Source: Dysosmobacter sp.
Lineage (GTDB): Bacteria; Bacillota; Clostridia; Oscillospirales; Oscillospiraceae
Direction: 5' to 3'
Assembly: GCA_026169195.1 (NCBI GenBank)
Contig: JAPFEH010000046.1
Span: 62,001-126,000 of the forward strand
DNA: 64,000 nt
Part shown: positions 1-8,209 of the stretch, one piece after another
How the letters are laid out: the number at the start of each line of letters is the position of its first letter
How positions within the stretch are numbered: position 1 is the stretch's first letter
Made by a program: the position numbers and the translations under genes
Notes under the pieces: generated by a model
Seen by the model: the letters and a program-made list of their open reading frames with translations, nothing else
Database searches by the model: none
Told to the model about the DNA's origin: nothing

Positions 1-2
1 TT

Positions 3-248
3 GACAAGGTGACGATTTTTAATGAGATGATGAAGCAGGAAATGACGCTTCAAATCGTGACGACTTTGCGGCAGGATGCATTGAAAGGCCTCATCAGCAA
101 GGAGTCTCCTGTCGGGAAGGCCCTGTTGGGGCGAAAGGTGGGAGAACGGGTGCAGGTAGAAGTCAACGCTGCCTTGCGGTATTTTGTGGAGATTCGTGCT
201 ATCGAAAAGGGGCAGGATGACGATTCTCTTGAAATCAGCAGCTATTGA
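3..248 (+). CDS. GreA/GreB-like C-terminal domain protein, 5' end outside window
   Basis: The open frame runs in from the left edge, so the start codon is not visible. The 82 visible residues match the FKBP-like C-terminal domain of transcript-cleavage factors: a VTI strand, then the ISKESPVGKALLGRKVGE signature typical of GreA, then a closing beta strand (YFVEIRAI). GreA binds the RNA polymerase secondary channel and rescues backtracked complexes, but that activity resides in the N-terminal coiled coil, which cannot be seen. A short acidic tail after the domain is unusual for housekeeping GreA, so a GreA-like paralogue is equally possible. The next gene starts 70 bp downstream. Confidence 0.7.
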   Translation, partial: DKVTIFNEMMKQEMTLQIVTTLRQDALKGLISKESPVGKALLGRKVGERVQVEVNAALRYFVEIRAIEKGQDDDSLEISSY

Positions 249-317
249 TGAATCTATGCAGCCAAAGCCCGCAGCCGTACAGAGAAACTGCGGCGGCAGA
301 AGAGGAGGGTGAGAGCC

Positions 318-1190
318 GTGCATCCGATTTGTGCAAAGAGTATCCTCTCTGCCGACAATGGCATGAACCTGTACCGGGGATGCACCCATGGCTGCATTTA
401 CTGTGATTCCCGCAGCACCTGCTATCAAATGGACCATCTCTTTGAAGATGTGGCAGTGAAGGTCAATGCCCCGGAACTGCTGGAAGCGGCGCTGCGGCGA
501 AAGCGGCAGCGGTGCATGATCGGGACCGGTTCTATGTGTGACCCCTATCTGCCGCTGGAAAGGGAACTGAAATTGACCAGACGGTGCTTGGAATTGATCG
601 ACCGGTACGATTTCGGCATTTCGATTTTGACCAAATCAGACCTGATTCTGCGGGATCTGGAGCTGCTCCGGCATATCAACCAAAAAACCCGTGTGGTGGT
701 CTGCACCACGCTTACAACGTATGATGAGGAGCTGTGCCGTGTTCTGGAACCCCATGCCTGTTCAACACGGCAGCGTTTTGAAATGCTGCGGACTATGCGG
801 GAGCAGGGGATCCACACCGGCGTATGGCTGTGCCCGATTTTGCCGTTCCTGAATGATACGGAGGAAAACCTGCATGGACTGCTGGAGTATTGCTTTGCAG
901 CAGGGGTGGAAGCCATCGTGAATTTTGGCTTTGGCGTCACGCTGCGGGATGGGAGCAGGCAGTATTTTTACCGGCAGCTGGATGCACAATTTCCCGGAAT
1001 GAAAAACCGGTACATGGAAGCATTTGGGGACCGCTACCAATGCACAAGCCCCAACCATCCCCGCCTGTGGGCACAGTTCCGGCAAGCCTGTGAGGCCCGC
1101 GGCGTGATCCGGGAACCGGAAAAAGCCATGCTATGGCTGCGAGAATTTCGAGATCAACGGACTGGAGAGCAGATGGCTCTCTTTTCATAA
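318..1190 (+). CDS. Radical SAM protein, SPL/Rv2578c-like family
   Basis: The 290-residue protein carries a CxxxCxxC cluster at C22, C26 and C29 (GCTHGCIYC), the signature for a 4Fe-4S centre that cleaves S-adenosylmethionine. The following GTGSMCDPY and TKSD segments resemble the spore-photolyase-like group of small radical SAM proteins. GTG at 318 is chosen because AGGAGG at 303-308 lies at good spacing; the in-frame GTG at 309 overlaps that site. The substrate is unknown. Photolyase activity is not claimed, because many members of this group are uncharacterised. It is followed 22 bp later by the ArsC/Spx-like gene and is probably co-transcribed with it. Confidence 0.85.
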   Translation: MHPICAKSILSADNGMNLYRGCTHGCIYCDSRSTCYQMDHLFEDVAVKVNAPELLEAALRRKRQRCMIGTGSMCDPYLPLERELKLTRRCLELIDRYDFGISILTKSDLILRDLELLRHINQKTRVVVCTTLTTYDEELCRVLEPHACSTRQRFEMLRTMREQGIHTGVWLCPILPFLNDTEENLHGLLEYCFAAGVEAIVNFGFGVTLRDGSRQYFYRQLDAQFPGMKNRYMEAFGDRYQCTSPNHPRLWAQFRQACEARGVIREPEKAMLWLREFRDQRTGEQMALFS

Positions 1191-1212
1191 AAAATCATGA
1201 GGAGGCGTTCTT

Positions 1213-1563
1213 ATGTTATTTCTCTGTTATCCCAAATGCACGACCTGCCAAAAGGCAAGGGCGTATCTGGATGCCCGCGGCATCGCCTATGATCTGCGGG
1301 ATATCAAGCTGGAGCATCCGTCCGCGGAGGAGCTGACAGAATGGTGGCGGAAAAGCGGTCTGCCGCTGAAGAAATTTTTCAATACCAGCGGCTTGCAGTA
1401 TAAAGCTCTGGGCCTGAAGGACCGGCTGCCGGCCATGACGGAGGAGGAGCAGCTTGCACTGCTGGCAACCGATGGAATGCTGGTCAAGCGTCCGCTCCTG
1501 ATCGGTGACGGGGTTGTGCTGACGGGGTTCCGTCAGGCGGAATGGGATGAAAAACTGAAATGA
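1213..1563 (+). CDS. ArsC/Spx-family thioredoxin-fold protein
   Basis: This 116-residue protein has the thioredoxin-like N terminus of the ArsC/Spx/YffB family with a redox pair C9-x-x-C12 in PKCTTC, then the family's DIK, a helix with LKKFFNTSG, and the late VKRPLLI segment. YffB-type members are glutathione- or thiol-dependent reductases and Spx-type members bind RNA polymerase. The RPLL segment and length favour an arsenate-reductase-like enzyme but do not prove arsenate as substrate. AGGAGG lies upstream of the ATG. Its stop overlaps the ATG of the dihydrouridine synthase (ATGA), suggesting translational coupling. Confidence 0.85.
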   Translation: MLFLCYPKCTTCQKARAYLDARGIAYDLRDIKLEHPSAEELTEWWRKSGLPLKKFFNTSGLQYKALGLKDRLPAMTEEEQLALLATDGMLVKRPLLIGDGVVLTGFRQAEWDEKLK

Positions 1564-2526
1564 TCCGGCAATTTGATCTGGCACCGCTGGATGGGATCAC
1601 CAAGGTGGTGTTCCGGCAGGTGTGGAGCCGCCATTTCGGCGGAGCAGACCGCTGTTTTATCCCGTTTTTTTCCCCTACGGATCAGCATGTCATGACCGCC
1701 CGGGACTTTCGGGAGCTGGACCCTGCCGCCAACAGGGGGATGTCTGCCATTCCGCAGATCATGAGCTGCAAGGCGCCGGACTTTTTATGGGCGTCGGAGG
1801 TGCTGGGAGATCTGGGATATCTGGAAGTGAACCTGAATTTGGGCTGTCCCTCGGGTACCGTGACCGCCAAGGGCAAGGGGGCAGGCTTCTTGGCAAGGCC
1901 GGAGGAGCTGGATCGCTTTTTTGAGGAGGTATTCTCAAAGGTGCGGCTGCCGGTGTCCGTGAAGACCAGACTTGGGATCAGCGACCCGTCAGAGTTCTCA
2001 AAACTGCTGGGGATCTACAACCGGTATCCCATTGCCTGCCTTACCATCCATGCCCGCGTGCAAAAGGAAAAATACCGGGGCCGTGTGCATTTGGAGACGT
2101 TTGGGGCGGCACTGGAGCAAAGCCGCAATCCGGTTTGCTATAACGGGGATCTGCGGACTGTGGCGGAGGTGCGGACACTGGAGGAACGGTTTCCGGAGCT
2201 GGAGACCGCCATGATCGGCCGCGGTGCGGTGGCAGATCCGGCGCTGCTGCGAAAGCTGCGGGGGCGGTCCGTCTGCCACACGGGAGGAATTACAGGATTT
2301 CACCAGAGACCTGTATCAGTCCTATCAGGCGTTTTATGGGCAGGTAGGGACAGCCGCCCAGCGAATGCGGGAGATCTGGTTCTATCTGATCCACCTGTTT
2401 GATGATGCGGAGCGGCTCAATAAAAGAATGCGCCGGTTCAAAAATCCGGGAGAATATGAAGCCGCGGAAGCGGCGATTTTTCAAGAGCTTCCCTTACGGC
2501 AGGAGGCACAGGGAGACCTGATTTGA
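1560..2526 (+). pseudogene. tRNA-dihydrouridine synthase (DUS), frameshifted
   Basis: DUS enzymes are FMN flavoproteins that reduce uridine to dihydrouridine in the tRNA D-loop. The N-terminal part has the TIM-barrel start (LAPLDGITKVVFR), the NLGCPSGTV motif with the catalytic Cys, VKTRLG, TIHAR and the FMN-binding IGRGAVADP. The frame is then lost: the real C-terminal sequence (DFTRDLYQSYQAFYG to the stop at 2526) lies in the +1 frame. Removing one G from the five-G run at 2260-2264 restores a continuous protein of about 321 residues reading LRGGPSATREELQ through the junction. The lesion is a single homopolymer base, so either a recent inactivation or a sequencing error could explain it. 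Translationally coupled to the upstream gene. Confidence 0.85.
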
Positions 2527-2591
2527 TCCTGCCGGACAGGTTCCATGAGAAGTTTGATGCAAAGAAACGGCTGATACGCTGAAACGAACTG

Positions 2592-2644
2592 CCCCCCATC
2601 TGTCAGACAGTATGATATACGATCTAACAGATGGGGGGATTTTT
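2592..2644 (+). terminator. 12-bp inverted repeat followed by T-run, after dus
   Basis: The arms at 2592-2603 and 2627-2638 (CCCCCCATCTGT and its complement) are perfect, separated by a 23-base loop and followed by ATTTTT. The orientation fits transcription termination after dus. The loop is long and the repeat directly abuts the IS remnant, so it could instead be part of the old element end. Confidence 0.5.
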
Positions 2645-2765
2645 ATGGCAAAGGGGACACGGAACAAACGAGACACGCCAGCGTTCAAAGAAAAGGCAGC
2701 AGGCCCCCTCACAGCAGAACATCAGCGGCTGCGTGCAGAGGCAGCCTGCCTGAAAAATTTGCAGA
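2645..2765 (+). pseudogene. IS3-type transposase OrfA remnant
   Basis: The frame starting at ATG 2645 reads like the first residues of an IS3-family helix-turn-helix OrfA (basic start, then TPAFKEK) and jumps directly to the coiled-coil end of the same protein (LTAEHQRLRAEAACLKNLQ). The central helix-turn-helix is missing, consistent with an internal deletion. No OrfB, DDE motif or clear terminal repeats follow; within a few bases the sequence becomes the 3' end of the opposite-strand anti-sigma gene. It is best read as a dead fragment. Family assignment is from remembered sequence pattern, not from a search. Confidence 0.6.
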
Positions 2766-3086
2766 TCACCCCAAATGAAAGCCTACAAAACAGTAAACTG
2801 CCAATAAAAATGCCGCAACAGTCAGGAGCGTGAATACAACACCGTTCAGAGCGGACTTGATCATTCCTTTTTTCCATCTCTTTGAAAGCTGTTTAATCTC
2901 ATGTGCTTCCGTAATATTCTGTTCCTTTTGGGAAATAATCGGGAACGTATCCATTGCCGCCAATTCATGGCGGCAATTTTCACAATGGGAAAGATGCTCC
3001 GCAATCATTGCTTTGCTATCATCACTGCATACCTCATCGTGGTACAGCGGAAGCAAATCTTTGATAATATCACAAGAAATATTCAT
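2766..3086 (-). CDS. Anti-sigma factor with zinc-finger (zf-HC2), possibly 3'-truncated
   Basis: The 106-residue protein begins with the ISCDIIKDLLPLYHDEVCS segment typical of zf-HC2 anti-sigma factors, followed by the zinc-binding H-x3-C-x2-C (HCENC) region and one membrane helix near the C terminus (VVFTLLTVAAFLLAVYCFVG). Such proteins hold a partner ECF sigma factor at the membrane until a signal releases it. ATG 3086 has AGGAGG before it and overlaps the sigma stop codon (ATGA). The protein ends four residues after the helix, whereas relatives usually carry an extracytoplasmic domain. The stop lies exactly where the IS remnant ends, so truncation by that element is plausible. The gene is richer in AT than its neighbours. 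Confidence 0.8.
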   Translation of the reverse strand: MNISCDIIKDLLPLYHDEVCSDDSKAMIAEHLSHCENCRHELAAMDTFPIISQKEQNITEAHEIKQLSKRWKKGMIKSALNGVVFTLLTVAAFLLAVYCFVGFHLG

Positions 3087-3565
3087 TTCATTTCCTCCTG
3101 TAATTGTTTTTTTGCTCTGTAAAATATCAGCCTTGCCCAACTGTCTGTTTTGCCAAACAATTCGCCTATTTGCGAAAACGGCAGCTCTCCAAATACTCTT
3201 AACGTAAACACTTCTCTATAAGGTTCTTTCAAAGCATGAAGAAAAGTATGTAATTGTTTTGATGTTTCTTTATCCAACAGTGAACGTTCAAGATCAGCGG
3301 AGAAATCTTGACATTCCCCATCTTCATTTGCTGTAAATCTGTGTTGCTTTTTTACAAAGGAAAAGTAGGTGTTCTTTGCTATTTGACAAAGCCAGACATA
3401 TAATTTGCAATCGCCATGAAAGCTGTCAATAGATCGCATGGCCTTGAAAAATGTTTCTTGCGTTACTTCCTCGGCAACGGCCTCATTTCTGCAAAGCGAC
3501 AGAGCATATTTATAAACATCAGAGAAGTATTCTGTATAAATTTTTCCAAAGTCCGGTGCATCCAC
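3083..3565 (-). CDS. ECF-type RNA polymerase sigma factor
   Basis: The 160-residue protein has the two-domain layout of extracytoplasmic-function sigma factors. Region 2 lies at about residues 10-75 (YFSDVYKYALSLC, AEEVTQETFFKA, helix with IAKNTYFSF). Region 4 lies at about residues 105-155 (EPYREVFTLRVFGELPFSQIGELFGKTDSWARLIFYRAKKQL), a helix-turn-helix that recognises the -35 element. GTG at 3565 is chosen because AGGAGGTGA sits immediately upstream. It is translationally coupled to the anti-sigma gene, so it is presumably held inactive by it. The target genes are not evident. The surrounding AT-richer composition suggests acquisition. Confidence 0.88.
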   Translation of the reverse strand: MDAPDFGKIYTEYFSDVYKYALSLCRNEAVAEEVTQETFFKAMRSIDSFHGDCKLYVWLCQIAKNTYFSFVKKQHRFTANEDGECQDFSADLERSLLDKETSKQLHTFLHALKEPYREVFTLRVFGELPFSQIGELFGKTDSWARLIFYRAKKQLQEEMK

Positions 3566-4022
3566 TTTCTCACCTCCTGTTCATCGATAAGACTTTCGAT
3601 TGGTTCATCCGTTTCAAAATTTTTTCTTCTGCTGTCCGTAGACTTTCTCCATTCTTCGGGGGTAGCCGGATTGCTGCAATCTTCGCAGCACTGTGCATAT
3701 GCGCACTGGCGCAATCATCATTTATATCGTTCTTCCCCGATTCTTGATCTATATAGCAGCGATCCGGTCAGCTATACGATCTCAGACAGACCGGTCTTGA
3801 GTATGGGGACTCCTATGTCAGACAAGGCATTTGAACAAATACCAGACGCACCAATTTGATTTTTCACTTGGATCGAGGCAAAGCGAAAGGACCTGCCGCC
3901 TGCTTTCCGCAGACAACAAGCCCTTTTGGCTGCTTGAATAATTTTTAACGCAAACGATTGTCTAATTTAGGGGGCATTTCAAAAAGTGTGTCTGGCGTTT
4001 TTTGACAGAGGAAATGCTGCAA
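3566..4022. other. Intergenic stretch without a supportable gene
   Basis: This 457-bp stretch lies upstream of the ECF sigma gene and downstream of the DUF296 gene. It must hold the sigma operon promoter, but I could not pick a convincing -35/-10 pair. Short open frames exist on both strands; none has a good ribosome site or recognisable domain. Its composition is mixed and, with the IS remnant nearby, it may contain decayed foreign DNA. Confidence 0.5.
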
Positions 4023-4442
4023 TCAAAATTTCAGCAGATTTAAGCCGACCTCCGGATCGAATGCCCGGTCTACGGTACCGGGAATGACGGTGACGACCAG
4101 TTCTCCGGTGGCGCTGATCACGGCGCGATTCAAATGCCCGCCGACCACATGACCGCTTTCGTCTCCGGCGCTCATGTGCAGATGGCAGTAATATTCGCCG
4201 TTCATGGTGCTGACGGTACCCGTCAGCGAGACGATCTCGTAGCAGCCCTGAAAGCGGTTGGATTGGTAGGTTTTCTCTGCCGGGCGAAAGACGCCGAGGG
4301 TCAGGTCGTTGACAGCGCCAAGCCCCTGAACGGTCGCCAGAGAAATATGCTCCTTGAGAGACAGCGCCTTGACCTGCTCCAGAACTTCCTCGCCGCGGTC
4401 CAACCGCACCAGATAGGTGTTTTCAAATTTTTGATATTCCAT
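4023..4442 (-). CDS. PPC-domain (DUF296) DNA-binding-like protein
   Basis: The 139-residue single-domain protein matches the bacterial PPC/DUF296 fold: an RLDRGEEVLEQVKAL start, then GLGAVNDLTLG, the GTVS-x-NGEYYCHLHMS block, and GGHL near the end. The conserved histidines (CHLHMS and GGHL) are those thought to bind metal in trimeric PPC proteins. In plants this domain partners AT-hook motifs, but bacterial stand-alone members have no established role. GGAGGG precedes the ATG, and a promoter (TTGCTT, 17 bp, TATTCT) lies at 4470-4498. It is a single-gene unit beyond the liv terminator. Confidence 0.85.
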   Translation of the reverse strand: MEYQKFENTYLVRLDRGEEVLEQVKALSLKEHISLATVQGLGAVNDLTLGVFRPAEKTYQSNRFQGCYEIVSLTGTVSTMNGEYYCHLHMSAGDESGHVVGGHLNRAVISATGELVVTVIPGTVDRAFDPEVGLNLLKF

Positions 4443-4469
4443 GTGAAAATCCCTCCTGTGTTTTTTTTC

Positions 4470-4498
4470 AGAATAACATGGCAGAAGCGGAAAAGCAA
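4470..4498 (-). promoter_or_regulatory. Sigma-A-type promoter for the PPC-domain gene
   Basis: Read on the minus strand, TTGCTT and TATTCT are separated by exactly 17 bases and end 28 bases before the ATG at 4442. Confidence 0.55.
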
Positions 4499-4523
4499 GA
4501 ATCGCATCCGGCAGCCCGCCGGA

Positions 4524-4567
4524 TCAAAAGCAGCGGTGAAAACGTCTGCGCTTTCACCGCTGCCAAA
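4524..4567 (-). terminator. Terminator of the liv operon
   Basis: The arms at 4530-4541 and 4552-4563 form a 12-bp stem (GCAGCGGTGAAA and complement). On the minus strand the stem is followed by TTTTG, just after the livF stop. A second small hairpin (4506-4523) follows it. Confidence 0.75.
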
Positions 4568-4574
4568 ATGCCGG

Positions 4575-5285
4575 TTATCCGCCAAGATAGGCTTTTTTGA
4601 TGGCGGGGCTTGCCAGCAGTTCCCTGCCGGTGCCGGAGGTGACAATTTTGCCTGTCTCCAGAACGTAGCCGCGGTCGGCGACACTCAACGCTGCGGCAGC
4701 ATTTTGTTCTACCAGCAAAATGGTCGTTCCGGCTTTGTGAAGGTTTTGAATGATCTCAAAAATCTGCTCCACCAGAATGGGGGCAAGCCCCATGGATGGC
4801 TCATCCAGCATCAGCAGCTTGGGATGACTCATCAGCGCGCGCCCCATAGCCAGCATCTGCTGTTCGCCGCCGGAGAGCGTTCCTGCGATCTGCTTCATGC
4901 GTTCTTTCAAACGGGGGAACAGCGCATAAATGGTGTCCAGATCCTGCGCGATGTTTTTTCCGGTTTGCGTATAAGCGCCCATTTCCAGATTCTCCTGAAC
5001 GGTCATCTGCAAAAAGACGCGGCGGCCTTCCGGAACCAGCGCCAGCCCCTTGGAAACGACTTTATGACAGGGAACCTTATCCAGCGGTTCCTCCAAAAAG
5101 GTGATGGAACCGGTGCGGCTGTGCAGCAGGCCGGAGATGGTATTGAGGGTGGTGGACTTTCCGGCGCCGTTGGCGCCGATCAGCGTCACGATCTCCCCCT
5201 CGTTTACCTCAAAGGAGACATCTTTGACGGCATGGATGCTGCCGTAATAGACGTTGATGTTATCGACTTTCAAAATGGATGCCAT
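4575..5285 (-). CDS. livF: Branched-chain amino-acid ABC transporter ATP-binding protein LivF
   Basis: One of two ATPases that power uptake of leucine, isoleucine and valine (or related ligands) at the cytoplasmic membrane. The 236-residue protein has Walker A at residues 37-44 (GANGAGKS), the ABC signature LSGGEQQM, Walker B LLMLDEPSMGLAP and the switch histidine region (VEQN, typical of LivF). ATG 5285 is preferred over the upstream in-frame codon because AGGAGG precedes it at normal spacing. It is the last gene of livKHMGF, four bases after livG. Substrate class follows from family; the exact ligand is not readable. Confidence 0.95.
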   Translation of the reverse strand: MASILKVDNINVYYGSIHAVKDVSFEVNEGEIVTLIGANGAGKSTTLNTISGLLHSRTGSITFLEEPLDKVPCHKVVSKGLALVPEGRRVFLQMTVQENLEMGAYTQTGKNIAQDLDTIYALFPRLKERMKQIAGTLSGGEQQMLAMGRALMSHPKLLMLDEPSMGLAPILVEQIFEIIQNLHKAGTTILLVEQNAAAALSVADRGYVLETGKIVTSGTGRELLASPAIKKAYLGG

Positions 5286-5289
5286 GTGC

Positions 5290-6123
5290 TCACGCCTCCT
5301 TCTGCTTGCCCAGATAGGCCTCAATGACCGCGGGGTTGGATTGGATGTCCTCAGGGGTCCCCTTGGCGATGATGCGACCGAAATTCAGCACGGCGATGCC
5401 TTCGCAGATGTTCATGACCAGATTCATGTCGTGCTCGATCAGCAAAATGGCGATTTGGAAGGTATCCCGGATGTTGCGGATGTTTTCCATCAACTCGGCG
5501 GTTTCAGAGGGGTTCATGCCGGCGGCCGGTTCATCCAGCAGCAGCAGACTGGGGTTAGTCGCCAAGGCACGGACGATCTCCAGACGGCGCTGTGCGCCAT
5601 AGGGAAGAGAGCCGGCCTTGGCGCCGGCGAGGTCGGCCATATTGAAAATGGACAGCAGCTCCATGGCCCGGTCATGGGCCACCCGTTCTTCTTTCCAGAA
5701 GCGGGGGAGACGGAAAATTCCGCTCCACATATTGTAGTGCATATGGGCGTCCATAGCCACGGTTACATTTTCTTCCACGGTCAGGTCGTTGAACAGACGG
5801 ATGTTCTGAAAGGTGCGGGCAATGCCGGCACGGTTGACCTGTGCGGTATTCATATTGTGCGTATCATTGCCGTCCAGCAGAATGGTGCCCTTCGTGGGCT
5901 GGTAAACTTTGGTCAGCAGGTTGAAAACCGTGGTTTTTCCGGCGCCGTTGGGGCCGATGAGGCCGGTGATCTCCGTGCGGCCGATCGCCATATTAAAACC
6001 TTCCACGGCAGCGAGACCTCCGAAGTTGATGCCCAGATTGATACACTCCAGAATGGGGCGTTTGTCAACATCCCGCTCCGTCAGCAGGTTGGGAGAGGGC
6101 ATGGGGACCAGTTTTGGAAACAT
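5290..6123 (-). CDS. livG: Branched-chain amino-acid ABC transporter ATP-binding protein LivG
   Basis: This is the second ATPase of the liv transporter (277 residues). It has Walker A GPNGAGKTT, the LivG-type ARTFQNIRLF Q-loop, the signature LPYGAQRRLEIVRAL, Walker B LLLLDEPAAGMNP and the IEHDM switch. LSYGxQRRLEIARAL is the usual form; here the Ser is Pro, a mild deviation that keeps the Tyr-Gly core. It has about 15 extra N-terminal residues before the ABC domain. It lies one base from livM and four from livF, consistent with a tightly packed operon. Confidence 0.95.
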   Translation of the reverse strand: MFPKLVPMPSPNLLTERDVDKRPILECINLGINFGGLAAVEGFNMAIGRTEITGLIGPNGAGKTTVFNLLTKVYQPTKGTILLDGNDTHNMNTAQVNRAGIARTFQNIRLFNDLTVEENVTVAMDAHMHYNMWSGIFRLPRFWKEERVAHDRAMELLSIFNMADLAGAKAGSLPYGAQRRLEIVRALATNPSLLLLDEPAAGMNPSETAELMENIRNIRDTFQIAILLIEHDMNLVMNICEGIAVLNFGRIIAKGTPEDIQSNPAVIEAYLGKQKEA

Positions 6124-6124
6124 A

Positions 6125-7195
6125 TCAGACAGCCTCCTTTCTGACGTGCTTGCGGGGTTTGAAACGGCTGAAGAATGTTTTGAGCGTGGGATTGTTGGTA
6201 GCCAGCATCACAAGGATCAGCACGATGGCGTATACCAGCATCCGGTAGTCGGAGAAGGCACGCAGCAGCTCCGGCAGGACGGTCAGAGCGGCGGCGGCGA
6301 TCAGGGACCCCCACAGGTTGCCCAGACCGCCCAAAACAACAAACACCAGAATCAGAATGGACGTGTTGAAGTTGAATTTGGTGGCCTGAAGGGAAGAGAA
6401 ATTGAGACCGTACAAAGCGCCGGCAGCGCCTGCCAGAGCAGCGGACGTCACAAAGGCCATCATTTTATACTTGGTAAGGTTGATGCCGACGCTTTCCGCG
6501 GCGATGGCGTTGTCCCGCAGTGCCATAATGGCGCGCCCTGCGCGGCTGTGCTTCAGATTCAACACAACAAACAGGGTTACCATCACCAGAAGGAAGCCGG
6601 CGGTAAAGGAGGAGATGATGGTCGTGCCGGTAGCACCCTGCGCTCCTTTGATGATGGCGATACCGCCTTCCTGCATACCAAGGTCGGCGACGGTTTTGCT
6701 GCCGGTGAGATTGAAGGCCACATGAAGGCCGTTGGCATCATAGCCCACCAGCAGGCAGTTGATCAAATCCTTGATGATCTCGCCGAAAGCCAGCGTGACA
6801 ATTGCCAGATAATCGCCCCGCAGGCGCAGGACGGGCGTGCCCACAATGATGCCGGCGATGGCGGCAGCGGCAGCGCCGATGACCATGGCCGCTGCCAGCC
6901 GCAGGGGCGCAGAGGGAATGACGGTTTGCAGGCTCATGGCGGCCACAACGCCGGAGAAGGCGCCCACGCTCATAAAGCCGGCGTGGCCCAGACTCAATTC
7001 TCCCAAAATGCCGACGGTCAGGTTCAGGGAGACCGCCATGGACATATAGCAGCAGATGGGCACCAGCTGACCGGTCAGGGAGCGGCTCAGGGAACCGTTG
7101 GAGCTGAGAAAGCTCATCACGGCAAACGCAATAATGACACCCAGATATGTCAGGAAGTCTGTACGGGTATGCTGCTTGATCGACAGTTTTTTCAT
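6125..7195 (-). CDS. livM: Branched-chain amino-acid ABC transporter permease LivM
   Basis: The 356-residue integral membrane protein has multiple hydrophobic segments and the LivM hallmark LSLGHAGFMSVGAFSGV, followed by LRLRGDYLAIVTLAFGEII, the cytoplasmic EAA-like loop that contacts the ATPase. ATG 7195 was chosen because GAGGTG precedes it; a longer open frame begins upstream without support. It pairs with LivH to form the channel. Located between livH (10 bp away) and livG. Confidence 0.95.
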   Translation of the reverse strand: MKKLSIKQHTRTDFLTYLGVIIAFAVMSFLSSNGSLSRSLTGQLVPICCYMSMAVSLNLTVGILGELSLGHAGFMSVGAFSGVVAAMSLQTVIPSAPLRLAAAMVIGAAAAAIAGIIVGTPVLRLRGDYLAIVTLAFGEIIKDLINCLLVGYDANGLHVAFNLTGSKTVADLGMQEGGIAIIKGAQGATGTTIISSFTAGFLLVMVTLFVVLNLKHSRAGRAIMALRDNAIAAESVGINLTKYKMMAFVTSAALAGAAGALYGLNFSSLQATKFNFNTSILILVFVVLGGLGNLWGSLIAAAALTVLPELLRAFSDYRMLVYAIVLILVMLATNNPTLKTFFSRFKPRKHVRKEAV

Positions 7196-7205
7196 AGCAC
7201 ACACC

Positions 7206-8108
7206 TCACACTTTCTCCGGGACATATTTGCCCAGCAGACCTGCGGGTTTCACCAGCAGGACAATGATCAGCACGGCGAATACGATGGTATTGGCCAGAT
7301 TGGTAGAGATGTAGGCCTTTGCCAGCGCTTCGATGATGCCCAGCAGCAGTCCGCCCAGAAAGGCGCCGGGAATGGAGCCGATCCCGCCGAAGACGGCGGC
7401 GGTAAAGGCCTTGATGCCGGGCATGGAGCCGGTAGTGGGCTGCAGCGTGGGATAGGAAGAGCACAGCAGCACACCGGCCACAGCAGCCAGCGCAGAACCA
7501 ATGGCAAAGGTGGTGGAGATGGTGGCGTTGACGTTGATGCCCATCAGCTGGGCGGCGCCCTTATCCTCGGAACAGGCGCGCATGGCTTTGCCCATTTTCG
7601 TTTTTCCGGTAAAGAGTGTCAGGGCGATCATGATTACAACACAAGAGGCCATGGTCAGCAATGAGATGTAGGAAATGGAGAGCTGACCGTGAAACAGCTG
7701 CAGAGCATTGACCTCGCCTTGTGCATTGGTCGCAGGAATCAGGGAAGGGTAGACCTTGGGGGCGGCTTTCCAGATCAGCAGAGCGGTGTTTTGCAGAAAG
7801 TAGCTGACGCCGATGGCGGTAATCAAAACCGCCAGAGAAGGAGCGCTGCGCAGGGGCTTGTAGGCAAGGCCTTCGATGACAATGCCCAGCACCGTGCAGA
7901 CCGCCATAGCCAGAATCAGTGCCAGCCATCCGGGCAGTCCTAAATAGCTGACGGCACAAAAGGAGATATAGCCGCCTACCATAATAACGTCGCCGTGGGC
8001 GAAGTTCAGCATTTTGGCAATGCCGTATACCATCGTGTAGCCAAGTGCGATGATGGCATAAACGCTTCCCAGACTGATGCCGCTGATGAGATAGGAGAGA
8101 AATTCCAT
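7206..8108 (-). CDS. livH: Branched-chain amino-acid ABC transporter permease LivH
   Basis: The 300-residue permease begins with the family's LISGISLGSVYAIIALGYTMVYGI segment (positions 7-30), has LNFAHGDVIMVGGY directly after, and the conserved PGIKAFTAAVFGGIGSIPGA loop near residue 225. ATG 8108 follows AGAGGTG. The 154 bp between livK and livH contain hairpins that may reduce read-through, which would set the permeases below the binding protein. Membrane partner of LivM. Confidence 0.95.
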   Translation of the reverse strand: MEFLSYLISGISLGSVYAIIALGYTMVYGIAKMLNFAHGDVIMVGGYISFCAVSYLGLPGWLALILAMAVCTVLGIVIEGLAYKPLRSAPSLAVLITAIGVSYFLQNTALLIWKAAPKVYPSLIPATNAQGEVNALQLFHGQLSISYISLLTMASCVVIMIALTLFTGKTKMGKAMRACSEDKGAAQLMGINVNATISTTFAIGSALAAVAGVLLCSSYPTLQPTTGSMPGIKAFTAAVFGGIGSIPGAFLGGLLLGIIEALAKAYISTNLANTIVFAVLIIVLLVKPAGLLGKYVPEKV

Positions 8109-8154
8109 AGGGACACACCTCTTTTTCTGTTTGTTTTCTCTCTTTCCATGGCAG

Positions 8155-8182
8155 AAAAACGGACAGAAACAGAATTCTGTCC
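8155..8182 (-). terminator. Possible attenuator between livK and livH
   Basis: On the minus strand a 7-bp stem (GGACAGA, 8-base loop, TCTGTCC) is followed directly by GTTTTT, the layout of a weak intrinsic terminator. It sits inside the operon, so partial termination is inferred. Confidence 0.5.
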
Positions 8183-8209
8183 CTGTTTCCGCCATAGAAC
8201 ACGGGGGGA

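Noticed and set aside
3463-3714. 83-residue minus-strand frame upstream of the sigma gene
   Set aside because: It overlaps the sigma gene in another frame and shows no domain; possibly a decayed remnant but not supportable.
4134-5327. Long plus-strand open frames across the liv genes (also 5254-6144, 5909-7267, 8131-9471)
   Set aside because: Antisense to clear liv genes, low-complexity Gly/Gln/His-rich products, no start signals.
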